Of a stretch of DNA of 37,928 nucleotides, positions 18,820 through 28,710 are shown one piece after another; the first letter of the stretch is position 1, and the number at the start of each line of letters is the position of its first letter. The notes beneath the pieces are model-generated. The model saw only the letters and a program-made list of their open reading frames with translations, searched no databases and had not been told where the DNA came from. Position numbers and translations under genes: made by a program. Source of the stretch: Campylobacteraceae bacterium (GTDB taxonomy: Bacteria > Campylobacterota > Campylobacteria > Campylobacterales > JALSKU01); assembly GCA_026993075.1 (NCBI GenBank), contig JALWUQ010000074.1, forward strand, positions 1-37,928. Reading direction: 5' to 3'.

Positions 18820-18895
18820 TGGTGGCCAGAGACGGAATCGAACCGCCGACACGGTGATTTTCAGTCACCTGCTCTACCGACTGAGCTATCTAGCC
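18820..18895 (-). tRNA. tRNA-Phe (GAA)
   Basis: Reverse complement GGCTAGATAGCTCAGTCGGTAGAGCAGGTGACTGAAAATCACCGTGTCGGCGGTTCGATTCCGTCTCTGGCCACCA folds as cloverleaf; acceptor GGCTAGA/TCTGGCC; anticodon GAA; encoded CCA. Confidence 0.96.
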
Positions 18896-18935
18896 AATAA
18901 TTTTAGAGTGAAATTATATCTAAAAGTTTTGAAAA

Positions 18936-20150
18936 CTAACTTAAATCTGATACTAAACCTTTGAAAAGATTACCTCTTTCTTTGTATGATAAATATTCAT
19001 CAAGACTTGAAGCAGCGGGAGAAAGCAAAGCGACTTCATTTAGACATAATTTCTTATTTATCAAATTTACCGCATTTTGTAGGGTATCGCATTTGTAATA
19101 AGTTAAGTTGTATTTATTTGATAAATTTATGATTTTATCTTTATTGCTACCTGTTGCAAATACAGTTACATTATATTCTTTAAGCATAGCAAACAGCGGT
19201 GTTAAATCCGCTCCCTTGTCATCTCCTCCGATGATATGATATAGTTTTTTATCTTTATATTTTTTAATTGCCTGAAGGGTCGCGTGAACATTTGTTCCTT
19301 TTGAGTCATTTACCCAAAGTCTCCCTTTTTTATCCGTTATCTCTTCAAGCCTGTGAGAATCTATTTTAAATGAGTTTATCAAGGCATAATCACATTCGTC
19401 AAATAATATTTTACTGACTCCTAAAGCTAAAACAGCATCAAGTAAAAAAGGTTCGCTAAAGTTAATTTTTTTTATATCTATATCAAAATATTTTGCTAAA
19501 TCATTACTGTTTTTGTATGGTATTTTAAAACCGTTTGTAGGTTCATTCTTAAATTCATACGGAAGTAAAATGACTTCCCCCTCTTTCATAAGAGATAATG
19601 GTTTTAGTTTAGCTTGTTTGTAAGAGTCAAAACTCCCATGCCAGCTTATATGATCATCACTTAAAGGAAGAAGTACATAAATATCAGGTTTTGCCAAATT
19701 TGTATAATGAAGCGTGAATGAACTGGTTTCTAAAATATAAATAGATGCTTTTTTTTCTATTGATGACAGCGGTATGCCTACATTGCCCCCCATTTGTGCA
19801 TCTTTATTCTTAAATATGTATTGTAGCATTTTTGTTGTAGTTGTTTTTCCATTTGTCCCACTTATCCAAATGGATAGCAAAGAGTGAAGAGAAGGAAGAA
19901 AAAAATCATAATCACTTTGCAAATTTTTTGCTTTTTTTATGAGCGAATTGTATGGTGGAATTCCAGGGCTTGGTATCTCCATAATACTTTTATCAGGATT
20001 GAAAAATGATGCAGGGTATATGGTAAATTCATCCTTTTGAGTGATATTTATTACATTATCATCAAAAATTTTATAATTATCAAGTTTTTTTGCTATAGCT
20101 TGTGTAGTTTTTCCAAATCCAAATAAAGAAATATATCTCTCTTCCTTCAT
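18936..20150 (-). CDS. murD: UDP-N-acetylmuramoylalanine--D-glutamate ligase
   Basis: Mur ligase P-loop 'ISGTNGKTTTTKML', 'VNDSKGTN', 'LLSPAASSLDEYLSYKERGNLFK'. Confidence 0.93.
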   Translation of the reverse strand: MKEERYISLFGFGKTTQAIAKKLDNYKIFDDNVINITQKDEFTIYPASFFNPDKSIMEIPSPGIPPYNSLIKKAKNLQSDYDFFLPSLHSLLSIWISGTNGKTTTTKMLQYIFKNKDAQMGGNVGIPLSSIEKKASIYILETSSFTLHYTNLAKPDIYVLLPLSDDHISWHGSFDSYKQAKLKPLSLMKEGEVILLPYEFKNEPTNGFKIPYKNSNDLAKYFDIDIKKINFSEPFLLDAVLALGVSKILFDECDYALINSFKIDSHRLEEITDKKGRLWVNDSKGTNVHATLQAIKKYKDKKLYHIIGGDDKGADLTPLFAMLKEYNVTVFATGSNKDKIINLSNKYNLTYYKCDTLQNAVNLINKKLCLNEVALLSPAASSLDEYLSYKERGNLFKGLVSDLS

Positions 20151-20153
20151 TTT

Positions 20154-21218
20154 TTACCTTATTTTTATAGTGATTAGTGCAATTATATTTGCTATCATGG
20201 CAATTATCCAAAACCGCACTATTATCTTGCTCTCAGCCCATCCTTGTATCTCAAAATGATGATGAAGTGGAGCCATGCGAAATATCCTCTTTTTTCTAGT
20301 TTTAAAACTTCCCACTTGCAATATAACTGAGAGTGTTTCAAGAACGAAAATAAATCCTATGATGATAAGCAGTATTTCATTTTTTGAGATTATAGCCAAA
20401 TAGCCCATAAAAGCACCTATGCTAAGACTTCCGCTGTCTCCCATAAAAACTTCCGCAGGATGACAGTTGTACCACAAAAATCCTATTAAAGAACCTATAA
20501 AAGCTGAAACAATTATAGATACTTCTCCAATGCCTATGATTTTAGGAAGTAAGAAGTGTTCACTCAATATTGCATTACCGCTCATATAAACAAAAGTACC
20601 CAAACTTAAAAAGCTAAAAATTGATGGTACTGTTGCCAGCCCGTCTAAACCGTCAGTCAGATTTACAGCATTACTTGTAGAGATTATAACTATTGCCCAA
20701 AAAGGTATCGCAAAATACCCTATATTTAAAAGTGGGTATTTGTAAAAAGGTACAAATAAATTATGATCTACCCTTGTAACAAAGAAAATCAATGATGAAA
20801 TGATAAGAGCAAAAAAGATTTGTAATGCAAATTTTGTTTTTGGTTTTAATCCGGATTCATTGGTATGCCCTACTATTTTTGATATGTCATCTTTAGCTCC
20901 AATCAGTGAAAAAAGGAAAATTGTAAAAATACCTAAAATAACATAAATATTATAAAGTTTTGCACTGATTAAGGTTGCGATTAAAATAGAAATAGTAAAT
21001 ACTACTCCTCCCATAGTCGGTGTTCCACTCTTTTTTTTGTGAGCATCGGGAGCAAGTTTGAAAATAGGTTGGTTTACTTTTTTCCTGCTTGCCCATTTTA
21101 TAAAAACAGGCATTAAAAAAATCGTTATTAAAAAAGCGATAAAAAAAGCGATTCCAGATCTTAAAGTTATGTATTGAAATAAGTTAAAATGATAGGTCTC
21201 ATAAAACCAATAAAGCAT
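20154..21218 (-). CDS. mraY: Phospho-N-acetylmuramoyl-pentapeptide transferase
   Basis: '[12 protein letters not shown]', '[13 protein letters not shown]', '[15 protein letters not shown]', '[17 protein letters not shown]'. Confidence 0.97.
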   Translation of the reverse strand: MLYWFYETYHFNLFQYITLRSGIAFFIAFLITIFLMPVFIKWASRKKVNQPIFKLAPDAHKKKSGTPTMGGVVFTISILIATLISAKLYNIYVILGIFTIFLFSLIGAKDDISKIVGHTNESGLKPKTKFALQIFFALIISSLIFFVTRVDHNLFVPFYKYPLLNIGYFAIPFWAIVIISTSNAVNLTDGLDGLATVPSIFSFLSLGTFVYMSGNAILSEHFLLPKIIGIGEVSIIVSAFIGSLIGFLWYNCHPAEVFMGDSGSLSIGAFMGYLAIISKNEILLIIIGFIFVLETLSVILQVGSFKTRKKRIFRMAPLHHHFEIQGWAESKIIVRFWIIAMIANIIALITIKIR

Positions 21219-21332
21219 GAAGAAATCCTTGATGGAATAATAAAATAAGGATAATTATAGTAAAATAACACTTTAACTCGGATTATATAAAACAATAGTA
21301 TTGATAGTTTTTATTGCTTAAAGGATTTTTAA

Positions 21333-22817
21333 ATGAATACTCAAAGAAAAAAAGTTGTATTGGTTATAACTGACGGGATAGGTTTTAATGACTCCTGTAA
21401 ACATAATGCTTTTTGCGATGCCGTTAAACCGACTTATAACTATCTTTTTAGGAGCGTGCCTCATTCTATGGTTAAAACTTCAGGGCTTGCGGTAGGACTT
21501 CCCGAGGGTCAAATGGGCAATAGTGAAGTGGGGCATATGAGCATAGGCAGTGGAAGAGTTTTGTATCAAAATTTAGTTAAAATCAATAAAGCCATAGAAG
21601 ATAAAAGTATAGAAAAAAATCCTCTTCTTAAAAATCTTTTGAAAAATAGTAATGATATCCATTTGATAGGTCTTATAAGTGATGGTGGAGTGCATTCTCA
21701 TATAAATCATACTATAGCTTTAGCCAAAATAGCAAAGCAAAACGGCAACAAAGTATATATTCACATGATAACTGACGGCAGGGATGTGGATCCCAAGTCC
21801 GCCACTACCAATTTATCACAAATTGAAGCTATATGTGATGATGATATTATCTTAGCTACTATAAGCGGGCGATACTATACAATGGATAGAGATAATAGAT
21901 GGGACAGAGTCGAAAAAGGCTACCGCGTTATAGTCGAGGCAATGCCAAAAACCAAAAAAACACCACAAGAGTATATACTTAATTCTTACAACGATAACAT
22001 AACCGATGAATTTATAGAACCAGTCGCCTTTGGAGATTATGAAGGTATAAAAGATAATGACGGAGTTTTGTTTACAAATTTTAGAAATGACAGAGCCAGA
22101 GAAATAAGTAAAGCAATCGGTCTAAAGGATTTTGATGAATTTAAAAGAAATAATTTAAATATAAATATCGTAACTATGACCGAATATGACAAATCATATC
22201 CTTTTCCTGTGCTTTTTGAGAGTGAAAAACTCAAAAATATTTTAGGTGAAGTTATCTCAAGTCACAATCTCACTCAGTTTCATACGGCAGAAACTGAAAA
22301 ATATGCCCATGTTACTTTTTTCTTTAACGGTGGAGTGGAAGAGCCATTTATAAATGAAACCAGAGTTTTAATACCAAGTCCAAAAATCTCTACTTATGAT
22401 TTGAAGCCCCAAATGAGTGCACCCCAAGTCGGCGAAGCAGTTGTAAAAGCTATAGGTGAAGAGTATGATTTTATAGTTGTAAACTTTGCCAATGGCGATA
22501 TGGTAGGACATACAGGAGTTTATGAAGCCGGTGTTAAGGCAGTCGAGAGTGTTGATTTGGAACTTGGAAATATTTTAAAAAAATCAAAAGAAAAAAATTA
22601 TTCAGTGATTATAGTAAGCGATCATGGCAATGTGGAGATGATGAAAGATAAAAATGGAAATATTCTAACAAATCATACAACTTTTGATGTTTTTTGCTTT
22701 GTTGTTGATAAAAATATAAAAAAGATAAAAAACGGAAGACTTAGCAATATAGCACCGACAGTTTTAAAACTAATGGGATTACAAATCCCAAAAGAGATGG
22801 ATGAAGCATTGTTTTAA
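21333..22817 (+). CDS. gpmI: 2,3-bisphosphoglycerate-independent phosphoglycerate mutase
   Basis: 'LVITDGIG', 'GQMGNSEVGHMSIGSGRVLYQNLVKIN', 'DGRDVDPKSA', 'VSDHGN'. Confidence 0.96.
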   Translation: MNTQRKKVVLVITDGIGFNDSCKHNAFCDAVKPTYNYLFRSVPHSMVKTSGLAVGLPEGQMGNSEVGHMSIGSGRVLYQNLVKINKAIEDKSIEKNPLLKNLLKNSNDIHLIGLISDGGVHSHINHTIALAKIAKQNGNKVYIHMITDGRDVDPKSATTNLSQIEAICDDDIILATISGRYYTMDRDNRWDRVEKGYRVIVEAMPKTKKTPQEYILNSYNDNITDEFIEPVAFGDYEGIKDNDGVLFTNFRNDRAREISKAIGLKDFDEFKRNNLNINIVTMTEYDKSYPFPVLFESEKLKNILGEVISSHNLTQFHTAETEKYAHVTFFFNGGVEEPFINETRVLIPSPKISTYDLKPQMSAPQVGEAVVKAIGEEYDFIVVNFANGDMVGHTGVYEAGVKAVESVDLELGNILKKSKEKNYSVIIVSDHGNVEMMKDKNGNILTNHTTFDVFCFVVDKNIKKIKNGRLSNIAPTVLKLMGLQIPKEMDEALF

Positions 22818-22854
22818 GACGATATCACTAAAATTAGAAATATAAAGGAGAATT

Positions 22855-23598
22855 ATGAAATTTAGTGGAAAAAATGTACTAATTACCGGAGCTAGTCGAG
22901 GTATCGGCAGGGAAATAGCCTTGGTTTTAGCAGGTTATGGGCTTAAGGTTTGGATAAATTACAGAAGTAATCCTGAACTTGCTGATTCTTTACAAGCAGA
23001 GATAGAAAAAGCAGGTGGCAATGCTGGTGTTATTGGTTTTGATATGACTGATGAAGAAGGGTTGAAAGAGGGTATTAAAACTATCATTCAAAGTGATGGA
23101 GAGATTTCTTATCTCGTAAACAATGCCGGTATTACTTTGGATAAACTTTCTATAAGAATGAAAACGCAAGAGTTTAAAAAAGTTTTAACGACCAATTTAA
23201 CCTCAGCTTTTGTCTCTTGCAGAGAAACACTTAAATTTATGAATAAAAAAAGATTTGGAGCTGTGGTTAATATCTCTTCGATTGTTGCAGAAACAGGCAA
23301 TATGGGACAGGTAAATTATAGTGCAAGCAAAGGAGGCATGATATCTATGACAAAGAGTTTTGCACTTGAAGGAGCTAGCAGAGGCATCAGATTTAACTGT
23401 GTTACTCCCGGTTTTATCTCTACTGATATGACAGAAAAACTAAGCGAGGAAGTCAAAAAGAGTTATACCGATAAAATTCCACTAAAGAGATTTGGAGATG
23501 CTAAAGATGTAGCCGAAGCTGTCGCCTTTTTACTTAGTGATCAAGCTTCATATATAACAGGAACTACACTAAGAGTAAATGGCGGAATGTTGATGTAG
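22855..23598 (+). CDS. fabG: 3-oxoacyl-ACP reductase
   Basis: SDR TGASRGIG, NNAG, YSASKGG; next to acpP/fabF. Confidence 0.95.
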   Translation: MKFSGKNVLITGASRGIGREIALVLAGYGLKVWINYRSNPELADSLQAEIEKAGGNAGVIGFDMTDEEGLKEGIKTIIQSDGEISYLVNNAGITLDKLSIRMKTQEFKKVLTTNLTSAFVSCRETLKFMNKKRFGAVVNISSIVAETGNMGQVNYSASKGGMISMTKSFALEGASRGIRFNCVTPGFISTDMTEKLSEEVKKSYTDKIPLKRFGDAKDVAEAVAFLLSDQASYITGTTLRVNGGMLM

Positions 23599-23659
23599 AC
23601 AGGTTGTATTTTAATGCTTTTTTTGATAGAATGTTGTAAATTTTTTAAAGGAGAATATA

Positions 23660-23890
23660 ATGGCATTAATAGATGAGGTTAAGGAAGTTGTTGTAGAACA
23701 GCTAAATGTAAACCCTGATGAAGTAAAAGAAGAGTCAAAATTTGTTGAAGATTTGGGTGCTGATTCACTTGATGTAGTAGAACTTGTTATGGCACTTGAA
23801 GAGAAATTTGATATAGAGATTCCTGATAGTGATGCCGAGTCTATTATGACTGTAGGCGATGCTATAAAATATATTGAAAATAATAAATAA
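23660..23890 (+). CDS. acpP: Acyl carrier protein
   Basis: '[27 protein letters not shown]'. Confidence 0.98.
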   Translation: MALIDEVKEVVVEQLNVNPDEVKEESKFVEDLGADSLDVVELVMALEEKFDIEIPDSDAESIMTVGDAIKYIENNK

Positions 23891-23902
23891 TAAATTTTAG
23901 TT

Positions 23903-23932
23903 GATATATTGGCAATTATTTGTCAATATATC
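23903..23932 (+). promoter_or_regulatory. Stable intergenic hairpin between acpP and fabF
   Basis: GATATATTGGCAA-TTAT-TTGTCAATATATC: 13-bp stem (one G-U) with 4-nt loop, no U-tract. Confidence 0.6.
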
Positions 23933-23962
23933 TAAAGTGTATAAAGAAATCAAGGGGTAATT

Positions 23963-25183
23963 TTGAAAAGAGTTGTGGTTACGGGTTTAGGGATGATAAA
24001 CTCTGTAGGTTTTGATAAAGAGAGTTCTTTTAAAGCTATAGTAGATGGGAAGTGTGGCATTAAAAGAATTAGTTTATTTGATACAGAAAAACATTCTGTT
24101 AAAATTGCCGGAGAAATTACTGACTTTGATCCCAAATTGGTAATGAATCCGAAAGATGTTAAAAAAGCAGACAGATTTATACAACTTGGTATCAAGGCTG
24201 CAAATGAAGCTATGGGAGATGCTAATTTTACTATATTTGAACATGAAAGGTTTGGAGTTAGTGCAGCTTCTGGAATCGGTGGATTAACCAATATAGAAAA
24301 AAATGCCATAATATGTAATCAAAGAGGTCCTAGAAGAATATCACCTTTTTTTATACCTTCGGCTTTAGTCAATATGTTAGGTGGTTTTGTATCAATCAAG
24401 CATAAATTAAAAGGTCCAAATCTATCTTCCGTTACTGCTTGTGCGGCTGGAACTCATGCTGTAAGCGAAGCAGCTAAGACTATTATGATTGGTGGTGCTG
24501 ATAGAATGCTTGTAGTTGGAGCTGAGGCTGCGATTTGCGAGATAGGTGTCGGTGGTTTTGCCGCTATGAAGGCACTCTCTACTAGAAATGATGATCCAGC
24601 TCATGCCTCAAGACCATTTGATAGAGATAGGGATGGTTTTGTTATAGGTGAGGGAGCTGGCTCTTTGGTTCTTGAGAGTTATGAAGCAGCCAAACAAAGA
24701 GGAGCTAAAATATATGGAGAACTTATAGGCTTTGGAGAAAGTGGTGATGCCAGCCATATAACAACTCCAGCAGCTGAGGGAGAAGGAGCTTACAGGGCTA
24801 TAAAAGCAGCCTTAAATATGGCAGGAGACCCAAAAGTAGACTATATAAATGCTCACGGAACAAGTACAAAATATAATGACTGGTACGAAACAATGGCTAT
24901 AAAAAAAGCTTTTAAAGATGATATACCTCTTATTAGTTCAACCAAAGGGCAAATCGGCCATTGCTTGGGGGCAGCGGGGGCAACTGAAGCTGTTATATCA
25001 CTGATGGCTATTAGAGATGGAGTTATTCCTCCTACAATTAACTATGAAAATAAAGATCCCGATTGCGATCTTAACTATGTACCAAATCATGCAATAAAAA
25101 AAGATTTAAGTATTGTTATGAGTAACTCTTTTGGGTTTGGTGGTACCAATGGTGTGCTTATATTTAAAAAGATAGACGGATAA
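23963..25183 (+). CDS. fabF: 3-oxoacyl-ACP synthase II
   Basis: '[10 protein letters not shown]' active Cys, '[11 protein letters not shown]', '[12 protein letters not shown]'; TTG start with AAGGGG RBS. Confidence 0.96.
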   Translation: MKRVVVTGLGMINSVGFDKESSFKAIVDGKCGIKRISLFDTEKHSVKIAGEITDFDPKLVMNPKDVKKADRFIQLGIKAANEAMGDANFTIFEHERFGVSAASGIGGLTNIEKNAIICNQRGPRRISPFFIPSALVNMLGGFVSIKHKLKGPNLSSVTACAAGTHAVSEAAKTIMIGGADRMLVVGAEAAICEIGVGGFAAMKALSTRNDDPAHASRPFDRDRDGFVIGEGAGSLVLESYEAAKQRGAKIYGELIGFGESGDASHITTPAAEGEGAYRAIKAALNMAGDPKVDYINAHGTSTKYNDWYETMAIKKAFKDDIPLISSTKGQIGHCLGAAGATEAVISLMAIRDGVIPPTINYENKDPDCDLNYVPNHAIKKDLSIVMSNSFGFGGTNGVLIFKKIDG

Positions 25184-25187
25184 TATC

Positions 25188-26123
25188 GTGGCTACTTATT
25201 TGGATTTTGAAAATGCGATAAAGCAGATAGACAATGATATCACAAGTGCAAAGATAAAAAATGATATCGAAGCTGTTAAGATACTTGAGAAAGATTTGGA
25301 AAAAGAGACTGCTAAAACATATAAAAATCTAAGTGATTATCAAAAATTACAGCTTGCAAGACATCCGGACCGTCCTTATGCACTTGATTATGTTAGGATT
25401 TTATTAAAAGATTATTATGAAATCCATGGTGATAGAGCTTTTAAAGATGATTCTGCAATCGTTTGTTTTGTAGGATATATCGCGGGTGAAAAAGTTGTGG
25501 TGATAGGTGAACAAAAAGGAAGAGGCACAAAGTATAAGTTAAAAAGAAATTTTGGTATGCCAAATCCTGAGGGGTACAGAAAAGCTCTCAGGGTTGCTAA
25601 AATGGCAGAAAAATTTCATTTGCCGATTTTATTTTTGGTCGATACACCCGGAGCTTATCCCGGAATTGGGGCAGAAGAGAGGGGACAAAGTGAAGCGATA
25701 GCGAGAAACTTGCTTGAACTTAGTCGCTTAAATACTCCTAGTATTTCAGTAGTTATAGGAGAAGGTGGTAGCGGAGGAGCTTTGGCCATAGGAGTTAGCG
25801 ATAAGCTTGCTATGATGAAGTACTCTATTTTTTCAGTTATTTCACCAGAAGGTTGTGCTGCAATACTCTGGAATGACCCATCAAAACAAAAACAAGCTAC
25901 CAAAGCTATGAAGATAACAGCCGAAGATTTAAAAAATTTGAATTTGATTGATGATATTATTGATGAGCCTTTTAATGGAGCTCATCGTGATAAATATGCT
26001 GCGGCAGAGAACTTGGGTAATTATTTTTTAAATCAGATTAAAGAGTTACAAGCTATGAATAATGAGCAAAGAATGCAAAAAAGGTATGAAAAACTCATCA
26101 GTGTCGGCTCATACAAAGAGTAA
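25188..26123 (+). CDS. accA: Acetyl-CoA carboxylase carboxyltransferase subunit alpha
   Basis: '[15 protein letters not shown]', '[21 protein letters not shown]', '[10 protein letters not shown]'; GTG start. Confidence 0.96.
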   Translation: MATYLDFENAIKQIDNDITSAKIKNDIEAVKILEKDLEKETAKTYKNLSDYQKLQLARHPDRPYALDYVRILLKDYYEIHGDRAFKDDSAIVCFVGYIAGEKVVVIGEQKGRGTKYKLKRNFGMPNPEGYRKALRVAKMAEKFHLPILFLVDTPGAYPGIGAEERGQSEAIARNLLELSRLNTPSISVVIGEGGSGGALAIGVSDKLAMMKYSIFSVISPEGCAAILWNDPSKQKQATKAMKITAEDLKNLNLIDDIIDEPFNGAHRDKYAAAENLGNYFLNQIKELQAMNNEQRMQKRYEKLISVGSYKE

Positions 26124-26127
26124 TTTT

Positions 26128-27300
26128 TTATTTTAATTCATCAAAATTACCATCATAAGCTGCCATAAATAAATCTTCCAAATCTTTTGCTGTTATTTTT
26201 TTTGCATTTGTAAGAGTTGAGGGATCTTCAAAAGCAAGTTTACCTATTTTTTGCGTATTATCTTTTTTTATATTTGCATCTTTTAAAGAAGATGGAATTT
26301 CAAGCTCTTTTCTAAGTTTTAAAATATATTTTATAAAACTGTCAGTTGATGGTTTTTGAATATCTAAAAATTTACACAATGCTACCATTTTATCTTCAAT
26401 TACAGATTTATTTTGTTTTAGTGCATAAGGCAGGATTATCGAATTTGCAAGGCCATGAGGCATATTGTATAAACCTCCTAATTGGTGGGCAATAGAGTGA
26501 ACTGAGCCTAAGCCTTTTTGAAAAGCAGTAGCTCCCATCATAGCAGCTACTAACATATTTGCTCTTGCATTTGCATTTTTTGGCTCATTGAAGGCGAGTA
26601 TTAAATTTTCTTTTATCATTTTTATACCTTGTAAAGCAATACCTTCAGCCATAGGATGAAATAAAGGAGACAGATATGCTTCAATGCAGTGAACTAATGC
26701 ATCGATACCTGTCCATGCAGTTATATGTTTTGGTAAATTATATGTTAGATTGGGATCTAAAATGACGATTGATGGCAGCATTTGAGGATGAAATATTATC
26801 TTTTTAGCATGATTTTTACTATCTGTTATGACAGTAGCTCTTCCGACTTCTGAGCCGGTTCCTGCAGTTGTCGGAATTGCTATGGTTTTAGCCATATTTT
26901 TAGTATTTGCTTTTGTCCAATTATCTCCAATATCTTCAAAATCCCAAATACTTAAGTTTTGAGTAGACATAAAAGCTATGGTTTTCCCTGCATCAAGTGC
27001 TGAGCCTCCGCCAAAAGCTATAACTCCGTCATTACTATTTTCCAAAAAAACTTTTACTCCATTTTGTATATTTTTAGCTGTTGGATTTGGCTGTACATCA
27101 CTAAAAATGCTAAAAGGTATTTTATTGTCTTTTAAAGGTTTTAGCAAGTCATCCATAACAGGTAGTTTCACCAAGGCATTATCTGTTACTATAAGAGGAT
27201 TTTTTATATTAAGATTATCTAAGGCCAAAATTATATCATTTACTCTGTTGTGACCAAACCATACGGTTGTAGGATAGTTCCAATTTGTTGATTTTAACAT
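26128..27300 (-). CDS. Iron-containing (group III) alcohol dehydrogenase
   Basis: 'VIAFGGGSALDAGKTIA', 'IPTTAGTGSEVGRATVI', 'GSVHSIAHQLGGLYNMPHGLANSIILP'. Confidence 0.93.
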   Translation of the reverse strand: MLKSTNWNYPTTVWFGHNRVNDIILALDNLNIKNPLIVTDNALVKLPVMDDLLKPLKDNKIPFSIFSDVQPNPTAKNIQNGVKVFLENSNDGVIAFGGGSALDAGKTIAFMSTQNLSIWDFEDIGDNWTKANTKNMAKTIAIPTTAGTGSEVGRATVITDSKNHAKKIIFHPQMLPSIVILDPNLTYNLPKHITAWTGIDALVHCIEAYLSPLFHPMAEGIALQGIKMIKENLILAFNEPKNANARANMLVAAMMGATAFQKGLGSVHSIAHQLGGLYNMPHGLANSIILPYALKQNKSVIEDKMVALCKFLDIQKPSTDSFIKYILKLRKELEIPSSLKDANIKKDNTQKIGKLAFEDPSTLTNAKKITAKDLEDLFMAAYDGNFDELK

Positions 27301-28685
27301 TATATTTCCTTAAAATGAATAGATTTAACTCTAGTTACTTGGTCATATCCAAAAGTTGACAAAGAGACTCCTCTTCCTGTATCTTTAACTCCACTCCAAG
27401 CTAAAGCAGGGTCTAAATAATCGCATCTGTTCATATAAACAGTTCCGGTTTGGATATGTTTTGATAACTCTTTGGCGGTGTTTTTATCCACTGTCCATAT
27501 TGAAGCTGTAAGCCCATAATCACTATCATTCATAAGCTTAATTGCTTCTTTGTCATTTGAGACTTTCATGATACCTACAACAGGACCAAAACTCTCTTCA
27601 TTCATAACCGACATCGAATGGTCAACATCAACTAAAACAGTCGGAGCAAGATATGGTGTACCCTTTTTTGAAGCAGGGAAAAGCGACTCATCTACGAGTG
27701 ATTTTGCGCCTTTGTTTAAAGCTTCTTTGATTTGTTCTCTAACGAAATCACTTGCTTCAGTTTTTACCATAGGACCTATTGTAGTTGCTTTGTTAAGTGG
27801 ATTGCCGAGTTTATACTTTTTAGTTTCTGCTATAAATTTTTTTACAAATTCATCATATACTCGTTTATGAACATAAATCCTTTCAATCCCACAGCACGAT
27901 TGTCCTGAGTTAAAAAAGGAGCCCTCAACCAGGTTTGCAACACTATAATCTATATCAGCATCTTCTCTTACATAAGCGGGATCTTTTCCTCCAAGCTCCA
28001 ATCCACAGGGAATGAATTTATTTTGAATAGCCTTTTGAACTTCATATCCACCCTTAACCGAACCTGTAAAAAATACCCCATCTACTCTTTTATCTCCAAG
28101 CAGATATGAAGCATCGCTATGGGTTAGATATATATGAGAAAATACTCCCTCAGGAAGTCCCGATTCATCAAAAGCCTCTTGATATCTTTTTGCAACTAAA
28201 GGAGTTTGAATGGAGTGTCTTAGTATAACGGCATTTCCTGCTAAAATAGCCGGAACTATAACATTTATGGAAGTTAAAAAAGGATAATTCCAAGGACTTA
28301 AAACTGCTATAACCCCAAGAGGCTCTTTTTCTATGTATCTCTCAAAACCCTGTTTTTGTTCCGGATAAAACGGTTCTAATGATTTTTCAGCGATTTGTAG
28401 CATATACTCAGCTCTTTCTTTAAAGCCATTTAACTCAAATCCACTTTGAGAGATAGGTCTTCCCATCTGGTATGAGAGTTCTTTTGCAATTTCATCTTTT
28501 TTTGAGAAAAGAATATCTATAAACTTTTGGACATACTCTTTTCTTTTTGATATTTTAGTATTTTGCCACTGTTTTTGAGCTTTCGTTGCTATTTTCAAAG
28601 CTTCATCAATATCTTCTATGCTGTTGTAATCTTCTTCAAGATAAACTGAGTTATCAACTGGAGTTATTGTTTTAAATGAAGACAT
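27300..28685 (-). CDS. Aldehyde dehydrogenase family protein
   Basis: 'SPWNYPFLTSINVIVPAILAGNAV', 'LELGGKDPAYV', 'FFNSGQSCCGIERIYV'; TAATG overlap with ADH. Confidence 0.93.
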   Translation of the reverse strand: MSSFKTITPVDNSVYLEEDYNSIEDIDEALKIATKAQKQWQNTKISKRKEYVQKFIDILFSKKDEIAKELSYQMGRPISQSGFELNGFKERAEYMLQIAEKSLEPFYPEQKQGFERYIEKEPLGVIAVLSPWNYPFLTSINVIVPAILAGNAVILRHSIQTPLVAKRYQEAFDESGLPEGVFSHIYLTHSDASYLLGDKRVDGVFFTGSVKGGYEVQKAIQNKFIPCGLELGGKDPAYVREDADIDYSVANLVEGSFFNSGQSCCGIERIYVHKRVYDEFVKKFIAETKKYKLGNPLNKATTIGPMVKTEASDFVREQIKEALNKGAKSLVDESLFPASKKGTPYLAPTVLVDVDHSMSVMNEESFGPVVGIMKVSNDKEAIKLMNDSDYGLTASIWTVDKNTAKELSKHIQTGTVYMNRCDYLDPALAWSGVKDTGRGVSLSTFGYDQVTRVKSIHFKEI

Positions 28686-28710
28686 AATATATCCCTTTTT
28701 ATTTTAATTT

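Noticed and set aside
18691-18900. 69-aa plus-strand ORF
   Set aside because: Runs across the tRNA-Phe gene on the other strand; no RBS and no protein-like features.
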